Position numbers and translations under genes: made by a program
Part shown: positions 34,749 to 44,187 of the stretch, one piece after another
How positions within the stretch are numbered: the first letter of the stretch is position 1
Layout: every line of letters starts with the position of its first letter
Assembly (NCBI GenBank): GCA_028768525.1
Contig: CP054837.1
Location: 4,274,001 to 4,338,000, forward strand
Reading direction: 5' to 3'
From: Desulfobacter sp.
GTDB lineage: Bacteria > Desulfobacterota > Desulfobacteria > Desulfobacterales > Desulfobacteraceae
Length of the DNA stretch: 64,000 nt
The notes under the pieces: generated by a model
What the model was told of the DNA's origin: nothing
Seen by the model: the letters and a program-made list of their open reading frames with translations, nothing else
Databases searched by the model: none

Positions 34749-36734
34749 CTAAATTTTAAACACCCCCATCAATTCCTTGAGTTTATTGGCCAGATCGGCA
34801 ACGGCCTGGGCGTTGGCAGTCATGTCCGCTGAAGATCCGGCCAGGTCGGCAACGGAACTATTGGTGGATTCTATATCCGAATTGACCGTGTTCACGGCAT
34901 GGGCGCTGGTGGCCACATTGGCGCTGACCTCCTGGATACCGTCGGCCAGCTGGGTAATATTGCCCGAGATTTCCTGGGTGGTGGCCGTCTGCTCTTCAAT
35001 GGCCGCAGCAATGGATGAAATGATGTCGTTGCAGTCATTGATGATGCCGCCCACTTCCCTTACCTTTTGGGCAGAATCCGTTGTGGCATCCTGGATGGCG
35101 GAGATTTTGGCATTGATCTCCTGGGCCGCCGTGGTGGTCTGGCCGGCCAGTTCCTTGATTTCTGCAGCCACAACGGCAAAGCCCTTGCCGGCTTCCCCGG
35201 CCCGGGCGGCTTCTATGGTGGCGTTCAGCGCCAGCAGGTTGGTCTGTTCGGAAATATCGGTGATGGTGTCGGTGACATTGCCGATTTCATTGGCGGATAC
35301 ACCGAGGGTTTCAATCTGTTGGGAGGTTTCATCGGATACGGCCACGGCTTTTTCCGAGATTTGCCTGGCATTGGATGAATTCTTGCTGATTTCGCTGATG
35401 GTGGCACTCATCTCTTCAACGGCCCCAGCCACCATTGACAGGTTGCTGTTGGCCTCCTCCACGGCAGAGGCCACACTTTCCATGCTGGTGTTGACGTCAC
35501 CGGCGGCGTCGGCGATGGTACGGGTCCTGCCGGATATGGATTCGGTTTCGCCGGATACCTTCCGGGTGATGCCCAGCATCTGTTCCGAGGCCTGGTCCAC
35601 TTTTTCGCTGTATCCCCTGGCATCGGAGATAATATTGCACAATTTTTCCTGGAAGGTATTGAAGGCTTTTGCCAGTGCACCGATTTCGTCTTCAGAGGAT
35701 ACGCTGATCCGCTGGGTCAGATCCCCTTCGCCCTGGGAGATATCCTCCAGGGTCTCCACGGTCTGCCGCACCGGCTTTAAAATTCTGTTGATGAACAGGC
35801 TGAGCAGGAGTACCAGCAGGAGGATGCTGCCCAGGGTCATGGCAAGGTTGTAGATCTGGATCTTTTCAAGACCCTGGCCCAGTTCGTCTTTGGGAATATC
35901 AAAGACGATTTTCCAGCCTGTGGCGGGGATGGTTTTAAACACCACCAGTTTTTCAACCCCGGTGTCGTCGGTGTATTCGATCTCCCCATGTTCGCTGTCC
36001 AGAAGGGGGGCGGCGATGTTTTCCCGGAATCCGCCGTCCTTGAAATTTTTAATATTCTTGATGTCGGTGAGGACGGTTTTTTCGGGGTGGGCCAGGATGG
36101 TGCCGTCGGGGGCTGTCATGTATGCCGTGCTGCTGGGGCTGAGCTTGGTCTGGCTCAACTGCTGCGACAGGCCGGAGAGGTTGATGCCGGCTCCGGCTAC
36201 GCCCAGGGGCTTGTCAGTCGGCCCGACAAGCACATTGATGAATGCCATGAGGGCCTGGGTGTCTTCTGCAACATCGAAATTGATTGAAAGCTTTTTTCCG
36301 GAAGCAAGGGTTGAAAAAAACCAGCTGTCCCGTGGATTGTTTTTATCTACGGTTTTGAATATCCCTTTGTCTGTGTAATAGGCTTTGGAGGGGGCCGAAA
36401 CAAGGAAAACAAAGTCCATGTCGTTTTCCTTGATTTTTTTGAGGTACTCTATGGCAAGGGGTTCCGCATCTTTCGGTTCCCCTCCTTTAATCCATTGGAT
36501 GATATGGGGATTGTCACCTATAAGCATGGAAATCGCCATGGATTTGTCCATCTTTTTTTCAAAGGTCTCGGCAATGTAACTTACACTGGCCGGCGCCTCT
36601 TTGGATGATATCCTGTCATAAATGATGTTAAAGGAGATTGAATTGGATACAAATCCGGACACCATCATGAGGACGATGACGAAACCGGTGACACTGAGCA
36701 TTAATTTGGTTTTGATGGTCAGTCTTTTTAGCAT
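34749..36734 (-). CDS. Methyl-accepting chemotaxis protein with dCache sensor
   Basis: The start is ATG 36734 (MLKRLTIKTKLML) after AAGGAG; a longer frame to 36845 lacks a ribosome site. The product is 661 residues: membrane helix (about 9-30), periplasmic dCache-type domain (about 35-285, with DPRDSW-like NNPRDSWFFST), second helix (about 298-318), HAMP, and a signalling domain with the tip motif ISEQTNLLALNATIEAARAG near residue 510. It should report a small molecule to the flagellar motor via CheA. Confidence 0.93.
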   Translation of the reverse strand: MLKRLTIKTKLMLSVTGFVIVLMMVSGFVSNSISFNIIYDRISSKEAPASVSYIAETFEKKMDKSMAISMLIGDNPHIIQWIKGGEPKDAEPLAIEYLKKIKENDMDFVFLVSAPSKAYYTDKGIFKTVDKNNPRDSWFFSTLASGKKLSINFDVAEDTQALMAFINVLVGPTDKPLGVAGAGINLSGLSQQLSQTKLSPSSTAYMTAPDGTILAHPEKTVLTDIKNIKNFKDGGFRENIAAPLLDSEHGEIEYTDDTGVEKLVVFKTIPATGWKIVFDIPKDELGQGLEKIQIYNLAMTLGSILLLVLLLSLFINRILKPVRQTVETLEDISQGEGDLTQRISVSSEDEIGALAKAFNTFQEKLCNIISDARGYSEKVDQASEQMLGITRKVSGETESISGRTRTIADAAGDVNTSMESVASAVEEANSNLSMVAGAVEEMSATISEISKNSSNARQISEKAVAVSDETSQQIETLGVSANEIGNVTDTITDISEQTNLLALNATIEAARAGEAGKGFAVVAAEIKELAGQTTTAAQEINAKISAIQDATTDSAQKVREVGGIINDCNDIISSIAAAIEEQTATTQEISGNITQLADGIQEVSANVATSAHAVNTVNSDIESTNSSVADLAGSSADMTANAQAVADLANKLKELMGVFKI

Positions 36735-36841
36735 ACGAACTCCTTGTTGTTGGTGTGCACGGCAGATTCGTTTAATATAGCAACATAACAGGGAATCCGG
36801 CAAGCTGGAAAGGCGAAAAAGTATTAGAATTCTGTGAGTAA

Positions 36842-37349
36842 TCACTCCCCTATGACAGGGGTCGCATCCGGATTAAAGGGATTTTGCCGGGCGGCAAGGG
36901 AGAATAGGTAGGGATAATGGGTTTTAAGGTGTGCCAGGTAATCCACCCACTGCAGGATCAGCATCCCATAGGTCCGGTTGAAGTCCCCTTCAATGTGGGC
37001 CATGTCCGGCTGCGGCAAATCGGCGAAATTTCTTCGGGAATTGATTTCGTCCATGATGTGGAAGAGGGCCAGGAGCAGATCACTGAATTTTTCATGTTCC
37101 ACCAGTACGGGGTTCTCTATGAGATCTATGAGGAATCCCCGCTTGGCCATGAGGAAGGTGTGGGATCGAGAAAGGATCTCCGGGGTGACGGCGATGGCGA
37201 ATTTATGGCCTGACAGGGCCTTTTTCGCGGCTGAAAAATTATTCAGGTTCCAGGCCATGTTCCAGCATCATGAACCCGGCCCTACGGGCAACGGTCAGCA
37301 GGCAGAAAAGGGAAAGAAAGATTTTCAACCGCCGCTTCAATTCTATCAT
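36842..37349 (-). pseudogene. Internally deleted ion-channel gene
   Basis: From ATG 37349 a frame reads MIELKRRLKIFLSLFCLLTV, like the first helix of a 2TM potassium channel, and stops at 37239 soon after MMLEHGLEPE. A second frame, open to 36842, carries the soluble C-terminal part (FLIDLIENPVLVEHEKF, YPYLFSLAARQNPFNP), which from memory matches the cytoplasmic tail of a deltaproteobacterial ion-channel family. The P-loop, second helix and first part of the tail are missing, and the frame shifts at the joint. The 138-residue product from ATG 37258 could still be made but would not be a channel. Confidence 0.55.
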
Positions 37350-37412
37350 AGGGTCCCTATATCAGATTTTTTTTGGATGTGCCAGAAGGGGGGGAGAAGG
37401 CGTTGCAATGGG

Positions 37413-37446
37413 CCTGCCCGGCCCGGATGGATCCGGGCCGGGCAGG
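37413..37446. terminator. Perfect 16-bp GC-rich hairpin
   Basis: CCTGCCCGGCCCGGAT-GG-ATCCGGGCCGGGCAGG is a perfect inverted repeat with a two-base centre. It lies 22 bp after the stop of the binding-protein gene on the minus strand, a place for a terminator, but no T-tract follows. Confidence 0.55.
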
Positions 37447-37467
37447 AGGTGCATATCAGCAATTCAT

Positions 37468-38202
37468 TTAGAAACCGTGGGATTTAAGGATGTTGTCAAG
37501 TGTCCCGTCGGCCTTTATCTGTTCAAGGCCTGCATTAAAGGCCTTGAGTTTATCGGCATGGGCTTTTGCCTTGTTGGAGATGCAGACATAAAGATCCGGT
37601 TCGGCCAGGGGAGGTGACATGAATTCAACGCTAGCGGCTTTGTCCGGCATACTGGTCTTCATCAGATGGGTCCCTACGAATTTGTCCGCCACCAGAAGAT
37701 CCAGCCGGCCGGCCAGAAGTTTTTTGAAATTGGTTAAATCGTCTTTGGCCGGATCCTTGGTCAGGTAGCCGGCATCGTCAAATTCCTTTGTATTGACATA
37801 GCCTTTAACCACACCGATCTTTTTTCCTTTCAGGTCCTGGAGGGCTTGATAGGAGATGTCCGTGTCCGACCGCTTAAAAAAGCCCAGGGGGCCGCCGGGC
37901 ATGGGAATGGAAAATGCAGCATATTTTTTTACCTCGTCGGATAGATATTCCGGGAAATATCCGTCGACTTTACCTGCCTTTGCCAGCCCCACCACTCTAG
38001 ACCATTGATGAAACTGGATTTCCACCTCCATTCCGCTCCGTTTAAATGCCTCTTTCACCACTTCAGCCACATATCCCTGGTTTTTCATGTTCTGGCCCAC
38101 ATAGGGTTCCCAGTCCAGGGTCGCCAGAACTATTTTGTCACCGGCATGGGCCGTGGTAAAAACCAAGATCAGGAAAAGTGCCATAAAAAAACGCTTCATC
38201 AT
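37468..38202 (-). CDS. Periplasmic substrate-binding protein, family 3
   Basis: The product is 244 residues with a signal peptide (MKRFFMALFLILVFTTAHAG). The mature part follows the SBP_bac_3 pattern (LATLDWEPYVGQNMKNQGY, GKKIGVVKGYVN, LLVADKFVGTHLM). It resembles the polar-amino-acid-binding group. There is no permease or ATPase gene near it. A perfect hairpin follows the gene. Confidence 0.87.
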   Translation of the reverse strand: MMKRFFMALFLILVFTTAHAGDKIVLATLDWEPYVGQNMKNQGYVAEVVKEAFKRSGMEVEIQFHQWSRVVGLAKAGKVDGYFPEYLSDEVKKYAAFSIPMPGGPLGFFKRSDTDISYQALQDLKGKKIGVVKGYVNTKEFDDAGYLTKDPAKDDLTNFKKLLAGRLDLLVADKFVGTHLMKTSMPDKAASVEFMSPPLAEPDLYVCISNKAKAHADKLKAFNAGLEQIKADGTLDNILKSHGF

Positions 38203-38356
38203 TTTTTATCCTCCATAAAAAGGTTGGTGGGCGCTCGCTCATTTGACAGGGGCATGCCCTTATAATGGCAGTGCCTTCCGGTCTTGTCAATTTATAATAT
38301 GGTCCTGACAGGCCGTCTCCGGTCCATGGCATCTTCTCCGAATTATCTTCGTTAGG

Positions 38357-40045
38357 CTAGGCGACCTTTGATATCTCCATGGGCCGCGACCGGACCCAGG
38401 TCTTTCTCAGGAGATGAAAGATCTCCGTGGGCATGTCCCGGGGCAGGTCCACCTCGGAGAAATTCGTATTGATGGTGATGCCGGTGATGAATCGGCTTTT
38501 CAGGCCGGCTTCGTTGGCAATGGCCCCGACGATGTCCCTGGGCTTTACCCCGTGGCTGCGGCCCACTTCAATGCGGTAACGTTCCATCCCGTCTTTAATG
38601 GGTCGGGGGGCCTGTTTGTTAGTGGATTTCTTGTCCCTGTCCCTGCCTGCACTGCTTTTCCGGGAGGAGGCTTTATCGGATCTGGCCTTCCGGGTATCTT
38701 TCTGGGGCATTTGCTTTTTTTCCATGAGAAAGGGGCCATCTCCGTGGGTGAGTTTGCCCAGGGCTGCGGCCACTTTTGTTATGGGCACCCCGGTGGTTTC
38801 GGCGTAATCTGCGGCCAGGTCTTCGAAGATGTCCAGGTCCGGCGATTCAAGGGCTTTGGTGATGGCGGCGTTGAAGGCTTTGATCCGTTTTTTGTTTACG
38901 GCCCTGTCCGAGGGAAGGTTGACCTGTTTAAGCTCACGGCCCACGGCCTTTTCAATTTTTCTGACCATCCAGCGCTCCCTGGGGCGGACAAAGAGGATGG
39001 CGTTGCCGGTCCGGCCGGCCCGGCCCGTGCGCCCGATGCGGTGGATATAGGGTTCGGTTTTGTCGGGCAGGTCATAGTTGATGACGTGGGAGATCCGTTC
39101 CACATCCAGGCCCCTGGCCGCCACATCCGTGGCCACCAGGATATCGGTGCGGCCCCGTTTCAGCCGTTCTATGGCGGCTTCCCTGGCATTCTGGGCCATG
39201 TCCCCGTTCAGGGCTTCTGCCCGGTAGCCCGCCCCTTCCAGTTCCTTGGTAATATCAATGGTGGCGGCTTTGGTTCTGGCAAATACGATGACCCCGTCAA
39301 AGGTGAGGGCGTCCAGGAAACGGATGAGGGCGGATGATTTGCTTGCGCCCTTTACCATCCAGAATTCCTGGGTGATGGTGTCCGTTCCTGAGGTGTCGGC
39401 TTTGATGGTGACGGTTTCGGGGTCCCGGAGGTATTTATCTGCGATTTTCCGGATGGGCCGGGGCATGGTGGCGGAGAACAAGGCGGTCTGGGTCTCTTCC
39501 GGGGTGTGGTCGAATATCCATTCCACATCGTCGATGAATCCCATGTGGAGCATTTCATCGGCCTCGTCCAGGACTTTGGCAAAGAGATGGGCAAGGGAAA
39601 GGGTTTTGCGCTGGATATGGTCCATGAGGCGGCCCGGGGTGCCCACCACCACGTGAACTCCTTTTTTAAGTGCCTTGAGCTGGATGCCGTAACTCTGCCC
39701 CCCGTATACCGGCAGGACGCTTAATCCTTTCATCTTGCTGCCGTAGGTTTCAAAGCTTTTGGCCACCTGGATGGCCAGTTCCCGGGTGGGGGTGAGGACC
39801 AGTACCTGGGGCCGGCGCAGGTCAAGATCGATGCGGGAGAGCAGGGGCAGGGCAAAGGCGGCTGTTTTTCCGGTGCCGGTCCTTGCCTGGCCCACCAGGT
39901 CTTTTCCGTTGAGGAGCAGGGGGATGGTCTGGTCCTGTATAGGGGTGGGGGTGTGGTAGCCTGAATCTGCCACAGCCGAGCGCACAGGTGCGCTCAGGGA
40001 CATCTGGTCAAACCCGTTGCCGGGCATGGTCTGTTGTTCTGACAT
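38357..40045 (-). CDS. DEAD-box RNA helicase with DbpA-type RNA-binding domain
   Basis: The 562-residue protein has all helicase motifs in order: Q-motif near 30, ARTGTGKTAAFALP (Walker A, near 54), PTRELA, VLDEADEMLHMGF near 160, SAT, then ARGLDVERISHVINYD and HRIGRTGRAG near 335. A basic, Ser/Lys-rich linker (about 440-490) leads to a C-terminal DbpA-like RNA-binding domain (VGRSHGVKPRDIVGAIANEA). This is the CsdA/DeaD architecture, used in ribosome assembly and RNA turnover, often in cold. Confidence 0.92.
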   Translation of the reverse strand: MSEQQTMPGNGFDQMSLSAPVRSAVADSGYHTPTPIQDQTIPLLLNGKDLVGQARTGTGKTAAFALPLLSRIDLDLRRPQVLVLTPTRELAIQVAKSFETYGSKMKGLSVLPVYGGQSYGIQLKALKKGVHVVVGTPGRLMDHIQRKTLSLAHLFAKVLDEADEMLHMGFIDDVEWIFDHTPEETQTALFSATMPRPIRKIADKYLRDPETVTIKADTSGTDTITQEFWMVKGASKSSALIRFLDALTFDGVIVFARTKAATIDITKELEGAGYRAEALNGDMAQNAREAAIERLKRGRTDILVATDVAARGLDVERISHVINYDLPDKTEPYIHRIGRTGRAGRTGNAILFVRPRERWMVRKIEKAVGRELKQVNLPSDRAVNKKRIKAFNAAITKALESPDLDIFEDLAADYAETTGVPITKVAAALGKLTHGDGPFLMEKKQMPQKDTRKARSDKASSRKSSAGRDRDKKSTNKQAPRPIKDGMERYRIEVGRSHGVKPRDIVGAIANEAGLKSRFITGITINTNFSEVDLPRDMPTEIFHLLRKTWVRSRPMEISKVA

Positions 40046-40119
40046 GGGGTGTTGGGAATCCTTCTGGATGATTTAAAAAGAGTGGTAATATACAGGGGCG
40101 GATATAAAAATGCAATGAT

Positions 40120-40923
40120 TTATTTTATATTTTCAACCATATCCGAAGGCGCTATCCCATATTTTTCAAGAATTGCCCTATGCGCTTCTGATTTTTTGAA
40201 CTCACGAAGCAGGATTGAAAAATTGCGGCATAGGCCTTCCAGCCGTCGATGCGCTTTTGAAAAACCGACATACAATTTCTGGGTATGGATTGGCGGTGTT
40301 AAGAATTCAATTCGGTCCCTCATCCCCATTTGATTGGCCGTCGCAATCACAACCGCTTGATTTTCAGCGGCTAAATCATTTCTACCTTTCAGCAGTTTTG
40401 TAATGAGCATTTTCGTATCAACCGCCCCGTCTTTCTGCAGATAATCAGCCTGATCAAAGGTTTTCCCATAACTGAAGCCCATGATAACGCCGATACGATA
40501 CCCTTCCAGCCTTTTATAGGAACCGTTGAACAGGATCGGCTTCCCATATTTTTTGAAAAGCATGGTTCTGGATATACTGATATTTTCATCGGGATAATAT
40601 GTGAATCGCTCTCTTTGTGGGGTCTTCAGCATAGAAATCAATACATCGGCTCCCCCCTTCTTAAGTTGCGCCAAACATCTTTTCCAGGGGTACATTTTGA
40701 ATTCTGCTTTGAGGTTCATCTTTTTCAAAACGGAATTGAAAATATCCATTTCAAAACCGGACGGCAGTTGATTTTTTTGATATGTATACGGAAACCATTG
40801 GGTATAAACAACACGAATTTTCGCATCCTCACCGTTGGCCGCAGGTGGGGCTGCAATAATAAAACAGCATATAAATAACAAAAGTGATTTCAGTATCGTT
40901 GAATTCATTTTGTTCCAATACAT
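40120..40923 (-). CDS. Periplasmic substrate-binding protein, family 3
   Basis: The product is 267 residues with an N-terminal signal (LLLFICCFIIAAPPAANG). The fold pattern is as in SBP_bac_3 (WFPYTYQKNQLPSGFEMDIF, GYRIGVIMGFSYGKTF, LAAENQAVVIATANQMG). Base composition is more AT-rich than neighbours, which may mean recent acquisition. No transporter genes lie beside it. It is the third lone binding protein in the window. Confidence 0.85.
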   Translation of the reverse strand: MYWNKMNSTILKSLLLFICCFIIAAPPAANGEDAKIRVVYTQWFPYTYQKNQLPSGFEMDIFNSVLKKMNLKAEFKMYPWKRCLAQLKKGGADVLISMLKTPQRERFTYYPDENISISRTMLFKKYGKPILFNGSYKRLEGYRIGVIMGFSYGKTFDQADYLQKDGAVDTKMLITKLLKGRNDLAAENQAVVIATANQMGMRDRIEFLTPPIHTQKLYVGFSKAHRRLEGLCRNFSILLREFKKSEAHRAILEKYGIAPSDMVENIK

Positions 40924-41235
40924 ATTCGCCTGCCAATATCAAGAAACGGCTTATCCTGAACCTCAATTCTATGATGAGGTTATCCTGTTCCGTGTCCGGA
41001 ATGCAAGGGGAAAGAAATTGCATTGGCAAAATGGGTATTGGGTTTAAATAGTTCCGGGTGATTGGCCGGACCGGGGAATACTTAAACCAAAGGTCTCTCC
41101 CCTGTTACGGCCCGGGGCTTGATTTTAAAAAAACAGGCCGTATTTCAATGAAAGAGCGGCTGGACGGGGGGCATCTTATCATGTATTCTAAACCGGCATG
41201 TCTTTGAAACCAATAGCGATAACAAGGAGGATGGA
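40924..41235. other. Intergenic region, nothing recognised
   Basis: About 310 bp with AT-rich left half. No coding region, hairpin terminator or promoter box stands out beyond AAGGAGG (41225) serving the next gene. Confidence 0.4.
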
Positions 41236-41937
41236 ATGAAAATTTTGGGTATTTCCGGAAGTCCGCGTAAACCAGGAGCCTCAGGCGTTATGAAGTTGGT
41301 TGAAACCGTTCTGGAGAACACCGGCTGCGAATATGAATTGGTGTCGCTTCGGAATAAACAGATCGCGGGCTGCATTGCCTGCCTGGGATGTGTCAAGGAT
41401 AATGTATGCAAGGTCAAGGATGATCTGACCCCCCTGAGAGAAAAAATCGTTGAAGCAGATGCCTTTGTCATCGGCGCGCCCAATTATTATTCCACCCTCA
41501 ACGCACTCACCCATGCCTTTTTGGAACGCTGGTTCCAGTTCCGCCACCAGACCGGACGGACCCTGTGGGGAAAACTGGCTGTGGCAGTGGGCGTGGGCGG
41601 TACCGGCGGGGCGGCCCCGGCGGATCAGCTTGAAAAGTTTTTCATGTATAATTTCATTGAAACCGTGGCCAAGGTCCAGGGCCAGGGGGCGGCCTCCTGT
41701 TATACCTGCGGATTCGGGGAAACCTGCCAGGTGGGAATCCCCAACATGATCCACGGCCCCGGGGTCAAAATTACAGACAATATCATTCCGGATGTGGAAA
41801 AACAGGCCGATGTGATGGCTGCGGCGGCGGAGGCCGGCCAGCTTCTGGGAAAACGGCTGGGTGAGGGGCATGACCGGACAAAGGTGGCCCAGGCGGTACA
41901 GGATAAAATGATGGCCATGTTCGGCCAGACGGTTTGA
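41236..41937 (+). CDS. Flavodoxin-fold, NADPH-dependent FMN reductase-like protein
   Basis: The 233-residue protein begins with the FMN phosphate loop ISGSPRKPGASG. A Cys-containing stretch, CIACLGCVKDNVC (residues about 49-61), resembles the compact 4Fe-4S motif of iron-sulfur flavoproteins. GAPNYYSTLNALTHAFLERW follows as in that family. A second Cys group, SCYTCGFGETCQ, lies near 152. It may act as an electron-transfer flavoprotein or reductase in redox balance. Strong ribosome site AAGGAGG. Confidence 0.83.
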   Translation: MKILGISGSPRKPGASGVMKLVETVLENTGCEYELVSLRNKQIAGCIACLGCVKDNVCKVKDDLTPLREKIVEADAFVIGAPNYYSTLNALTHAFLERWFQFRHQTGRTLWGKLAVAVGVGGTGGAAPADQLEKFFMYNFIETVAKVQGQGAASCYTCGFGETCQVGIPNMIHGPGVKITDNIIPDVEKQADVMAAAAEAGQLLGKRLGEGHDRTKVAQAVQDKMMAMFGQTV

Positions 41938-41979
41938 TTCCGGATATGATGATTTAAGTAAATTTACAGGATTGATCTG

Positions 41980-44187
41980 TTGGACTGGAATATAATTTAC
42001 GGTTGCCTTAACCTTTTGTCTTCCATGGCAAGCATCGGCCTTGGGGCGCACCTCTTCCGTGACCGCCGGAACAAACGGGCGCAGTTTCTCATTTTTCTTA
42101 TGGCAGGAACGGCCGTATGGGCAGGGGCCTACGGCATGGAATTGATCTGCCCGGGCCTTGAATCCAAGCTCATGTGGGTACGGGTGGAGTACCTGGGTGC
42201 GGGGGCCGTGGGGCTGCTCCTGCTCCGGTTTGCCCTGGTTGCCGTGGAGAAACCGGGCCGGATGGCCTGGGGACTTTCCCCCTGGCTGTGGGCCGTGCCC
42301 CTGACGGTGATGGCGGCCGCCTGGTCCAATACTATCCACGGCTTGGTGTGGCAGGATGCCTGGCTGGTGACCAAGCCGGAGATCCAGTTCCTTCAGTATC
42401 ACAGGGGGCCTGTATTCTGGTTTCATACCTGCTTTTCATACCTTTGCATTCTGGGGGTGTTGATTCTGTTGATCCGGGATGTTGTGACCTCCCGGGGGCT
42501 CCAGCGGAAACAGGCCGTGGTGCTTATCTGCGGTATTTCCATTCCCTGGGCCGCAAACGGGGTCTACCTGTTTGAACTGCTGCCCGGGATGGCCCATGTG
42601 GATTTGAGCCCGACGGCCTTTATGGCCTCCTGTGCCTTGTTTTCCCTGGGGCTTTTCCGCTACCACCTGCTCCATCTGCTGCCCCTGGCCCATGAGGCGG
42701 TCATGGACGGCCTGGGGGATCCGGTCATTGTGCTGGACATGGATGACCGGGTGATGGAACTCAACCGGGCCTGTATATCCGCATTTGATCTTGGCCCATT
42801 GCCGTCGGACCCGGTGTCTGCTCAGCTCCTTTTTCCGGGGCTGTATAGAAAGATCTGTGATTTCCGGGGGAAACAGCCCAGGGAGTTCCAGTGCCGGTTG
42901 GAAATAGCCGGAGGGCGGCCCAGGGAATGGCATATACGGGTGTCTCCCCTCTGGGAGAACTGGGAGCACCAGAGTGGATGGCTCCTCCTTTTAAGGGATA
43001 TCACTAGCCGGGTGGCGGCGGAAAAGGCCCTGAGGGAAGCCAGAAATTATGTGGACAGCATCATCAATTCCATGCCTTCGGTGATCATCGGGGTGGACCG
43101 GGAAGGCCGGGTGGTTCACTGGAACCTCGGTGCCGAGAAAATGACCGGTATTGAGGAAGCAAAGGCTTCGGGGATGAAACTGGACCTGCTGTTGCCCCGG
43201 CTTTCCCCCTATTGTGAAGATATTGAGAGGGTTGTTGAAACAGGGATGCCCAGGCATAGGGAAAAACAATCGCTCTCCTTGAACGGTGTTTCCATTACCG
43301 CGGATATTATGATTTTCCCCATATTATCAGGGAGCACGCCGGGGGCAGTGATCCGGGTGGACGATATCAGCGATCAGGCCAGGGTCAGCGAAATGCTGGC
43401 CCAGTCTGAAAAAATCATGTCCATCGCCGGTCTTGCTGCGGGCATGGCCCACGAAATCAACAATCCCCTTGCCGGGATGATCCAGAATGTCCAGGTGATC
43501 CGGAACCGGCTATCAAAGCCCTTGCCGGCCAATCTGGAAACGGCCCGCCGGTATAATCTGGACCTGGACCGGGTTGCCGCTTACATGGAAGACCGCAAGA
43601 TTTTCCGCATGATGGACCAGGCCCTTGAGGTGGGGGCCCGGGCCGGCAAGATTGTGGAGAACATGCTGACCTTCAGCCGGAAAAACGACGGGCTGGTGTC
43701 CAGCCACAGCCTCCCGGAAATGATGGATGATACCATTTCCCTTCTGGAAAAGGATTTCACCCTCCGCAGCCAGTATGATTTCAGATCGGTGAAGGTTGAA
43801 GTGGCAGACCGGGACGCCCTGCCACTGGTGCCCTGTGAAAAAAGCCGTCTGCAGCAGGTTTTCTTCAATATTCTGAAAAACGGCTGCCAGGCCATGGCCC
43901 AGGCCGGTACGTCCGACCCCACTTTTTTTATCCGGTATTTCCTTGACCGGGATATGGCCGGGGTGGAAATCCGGGACAACGGGCCCGGTATGGACGAGAC
44001 GGTCCGGCGGCGGATATTCGAACCGTTTTTTACCACCAAATCCGTGGGGCGCGGCACCGGGCTGGGCCTGTCGGTATCTTATTTCATCATTAAGGAAACC
44101 CTGGATGGAGAGCTGGATGTCAGATCCGCCCCGGACGAAGGGGCCACCTTTACCATCAGGCTTCCCCTTGGGCGATCAGCCGGTTAA
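41980..44187 (+). CDS. 7TM-PAS histidine kinase
   Basis: The TTG start at 41980 gives 735 residues. Seven or so helices in the first 230 residues match the N-terminal 7TM region of histidine kinases. A short PAS-like part (about 245-340), a PAS domain (about 345-465), HisKA (HEINNPLAGMIQ, His near 491) and HATPase follow. The H-box is separated from the second helix by about 35 residues (RRYNLDLDRVAAYMEDRKIF). The core is closely like the kinase at 11538-14120, so the two are paralogs. No partner regulator is adjacent. The 3' end overlaps the converging repressor gene by 12 bp. Confidence 0.88.
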   Translation: MDWNIIYGCLNLLSSMASIGLGAHLFRDRRNKRAQFLIFLMAGTAVWAGAYGMELICPGLESKLMWVRVEYLGAGAVGLLLLRFALVAVEKPGRMAWGLSPWLWAVPLTVMAAAWSNTIHGLVWQDAWLVTKPEIQFLQYHRGPVFWFHTCFSYLCILGVLILLIRDVVTSRGLQRKQAVVLICGISIPWAANGVYLFELLPGMAHVDLSPTAFMASCALFSLGLFRYHLLHLLPLAHEAVMDGLGDPVIVLDMDDRVMELNRACISAFDLGPLPSDPVSAQLLFPGLYRKICDFRGKQPREFQCRLEIAGGRPREWHIRVSPLWENWEHQSGWLLLLRDITSRVAAEKALREARNYVDSIINSMPSVIIGVDREGRVVHWNLGAEKMTGIEEAKASGMKLDLLLPRLSPYCEDIERVVETGMPRHREKQSLSLNGVSITADIMIFPILSGSTPGAVIRVDDISDQARVSEMLAQSEKIMSIAGLAAGMAHEINNPLAGMIQNVQVIRNRLSKPLPANLETARRYNLDLDRVAAYMEDRKIFRMMDQALEVGARAGKIVENMLTFSRKNDGLVSSHSLPEMMDDTISLLEKDFTLRSQYDFRSVKVEVADRDALPLVPCEKSRLQQVFFNILKNGCQAMAQAGTSDPTFFIRYFLDRDMAGVEIRDNGPGMDETVRRRIFEPFFTTKSVGRGTGLGLSVSYFIIKETLDGELDVRSAPDEGATFTIRLPLGRSAG

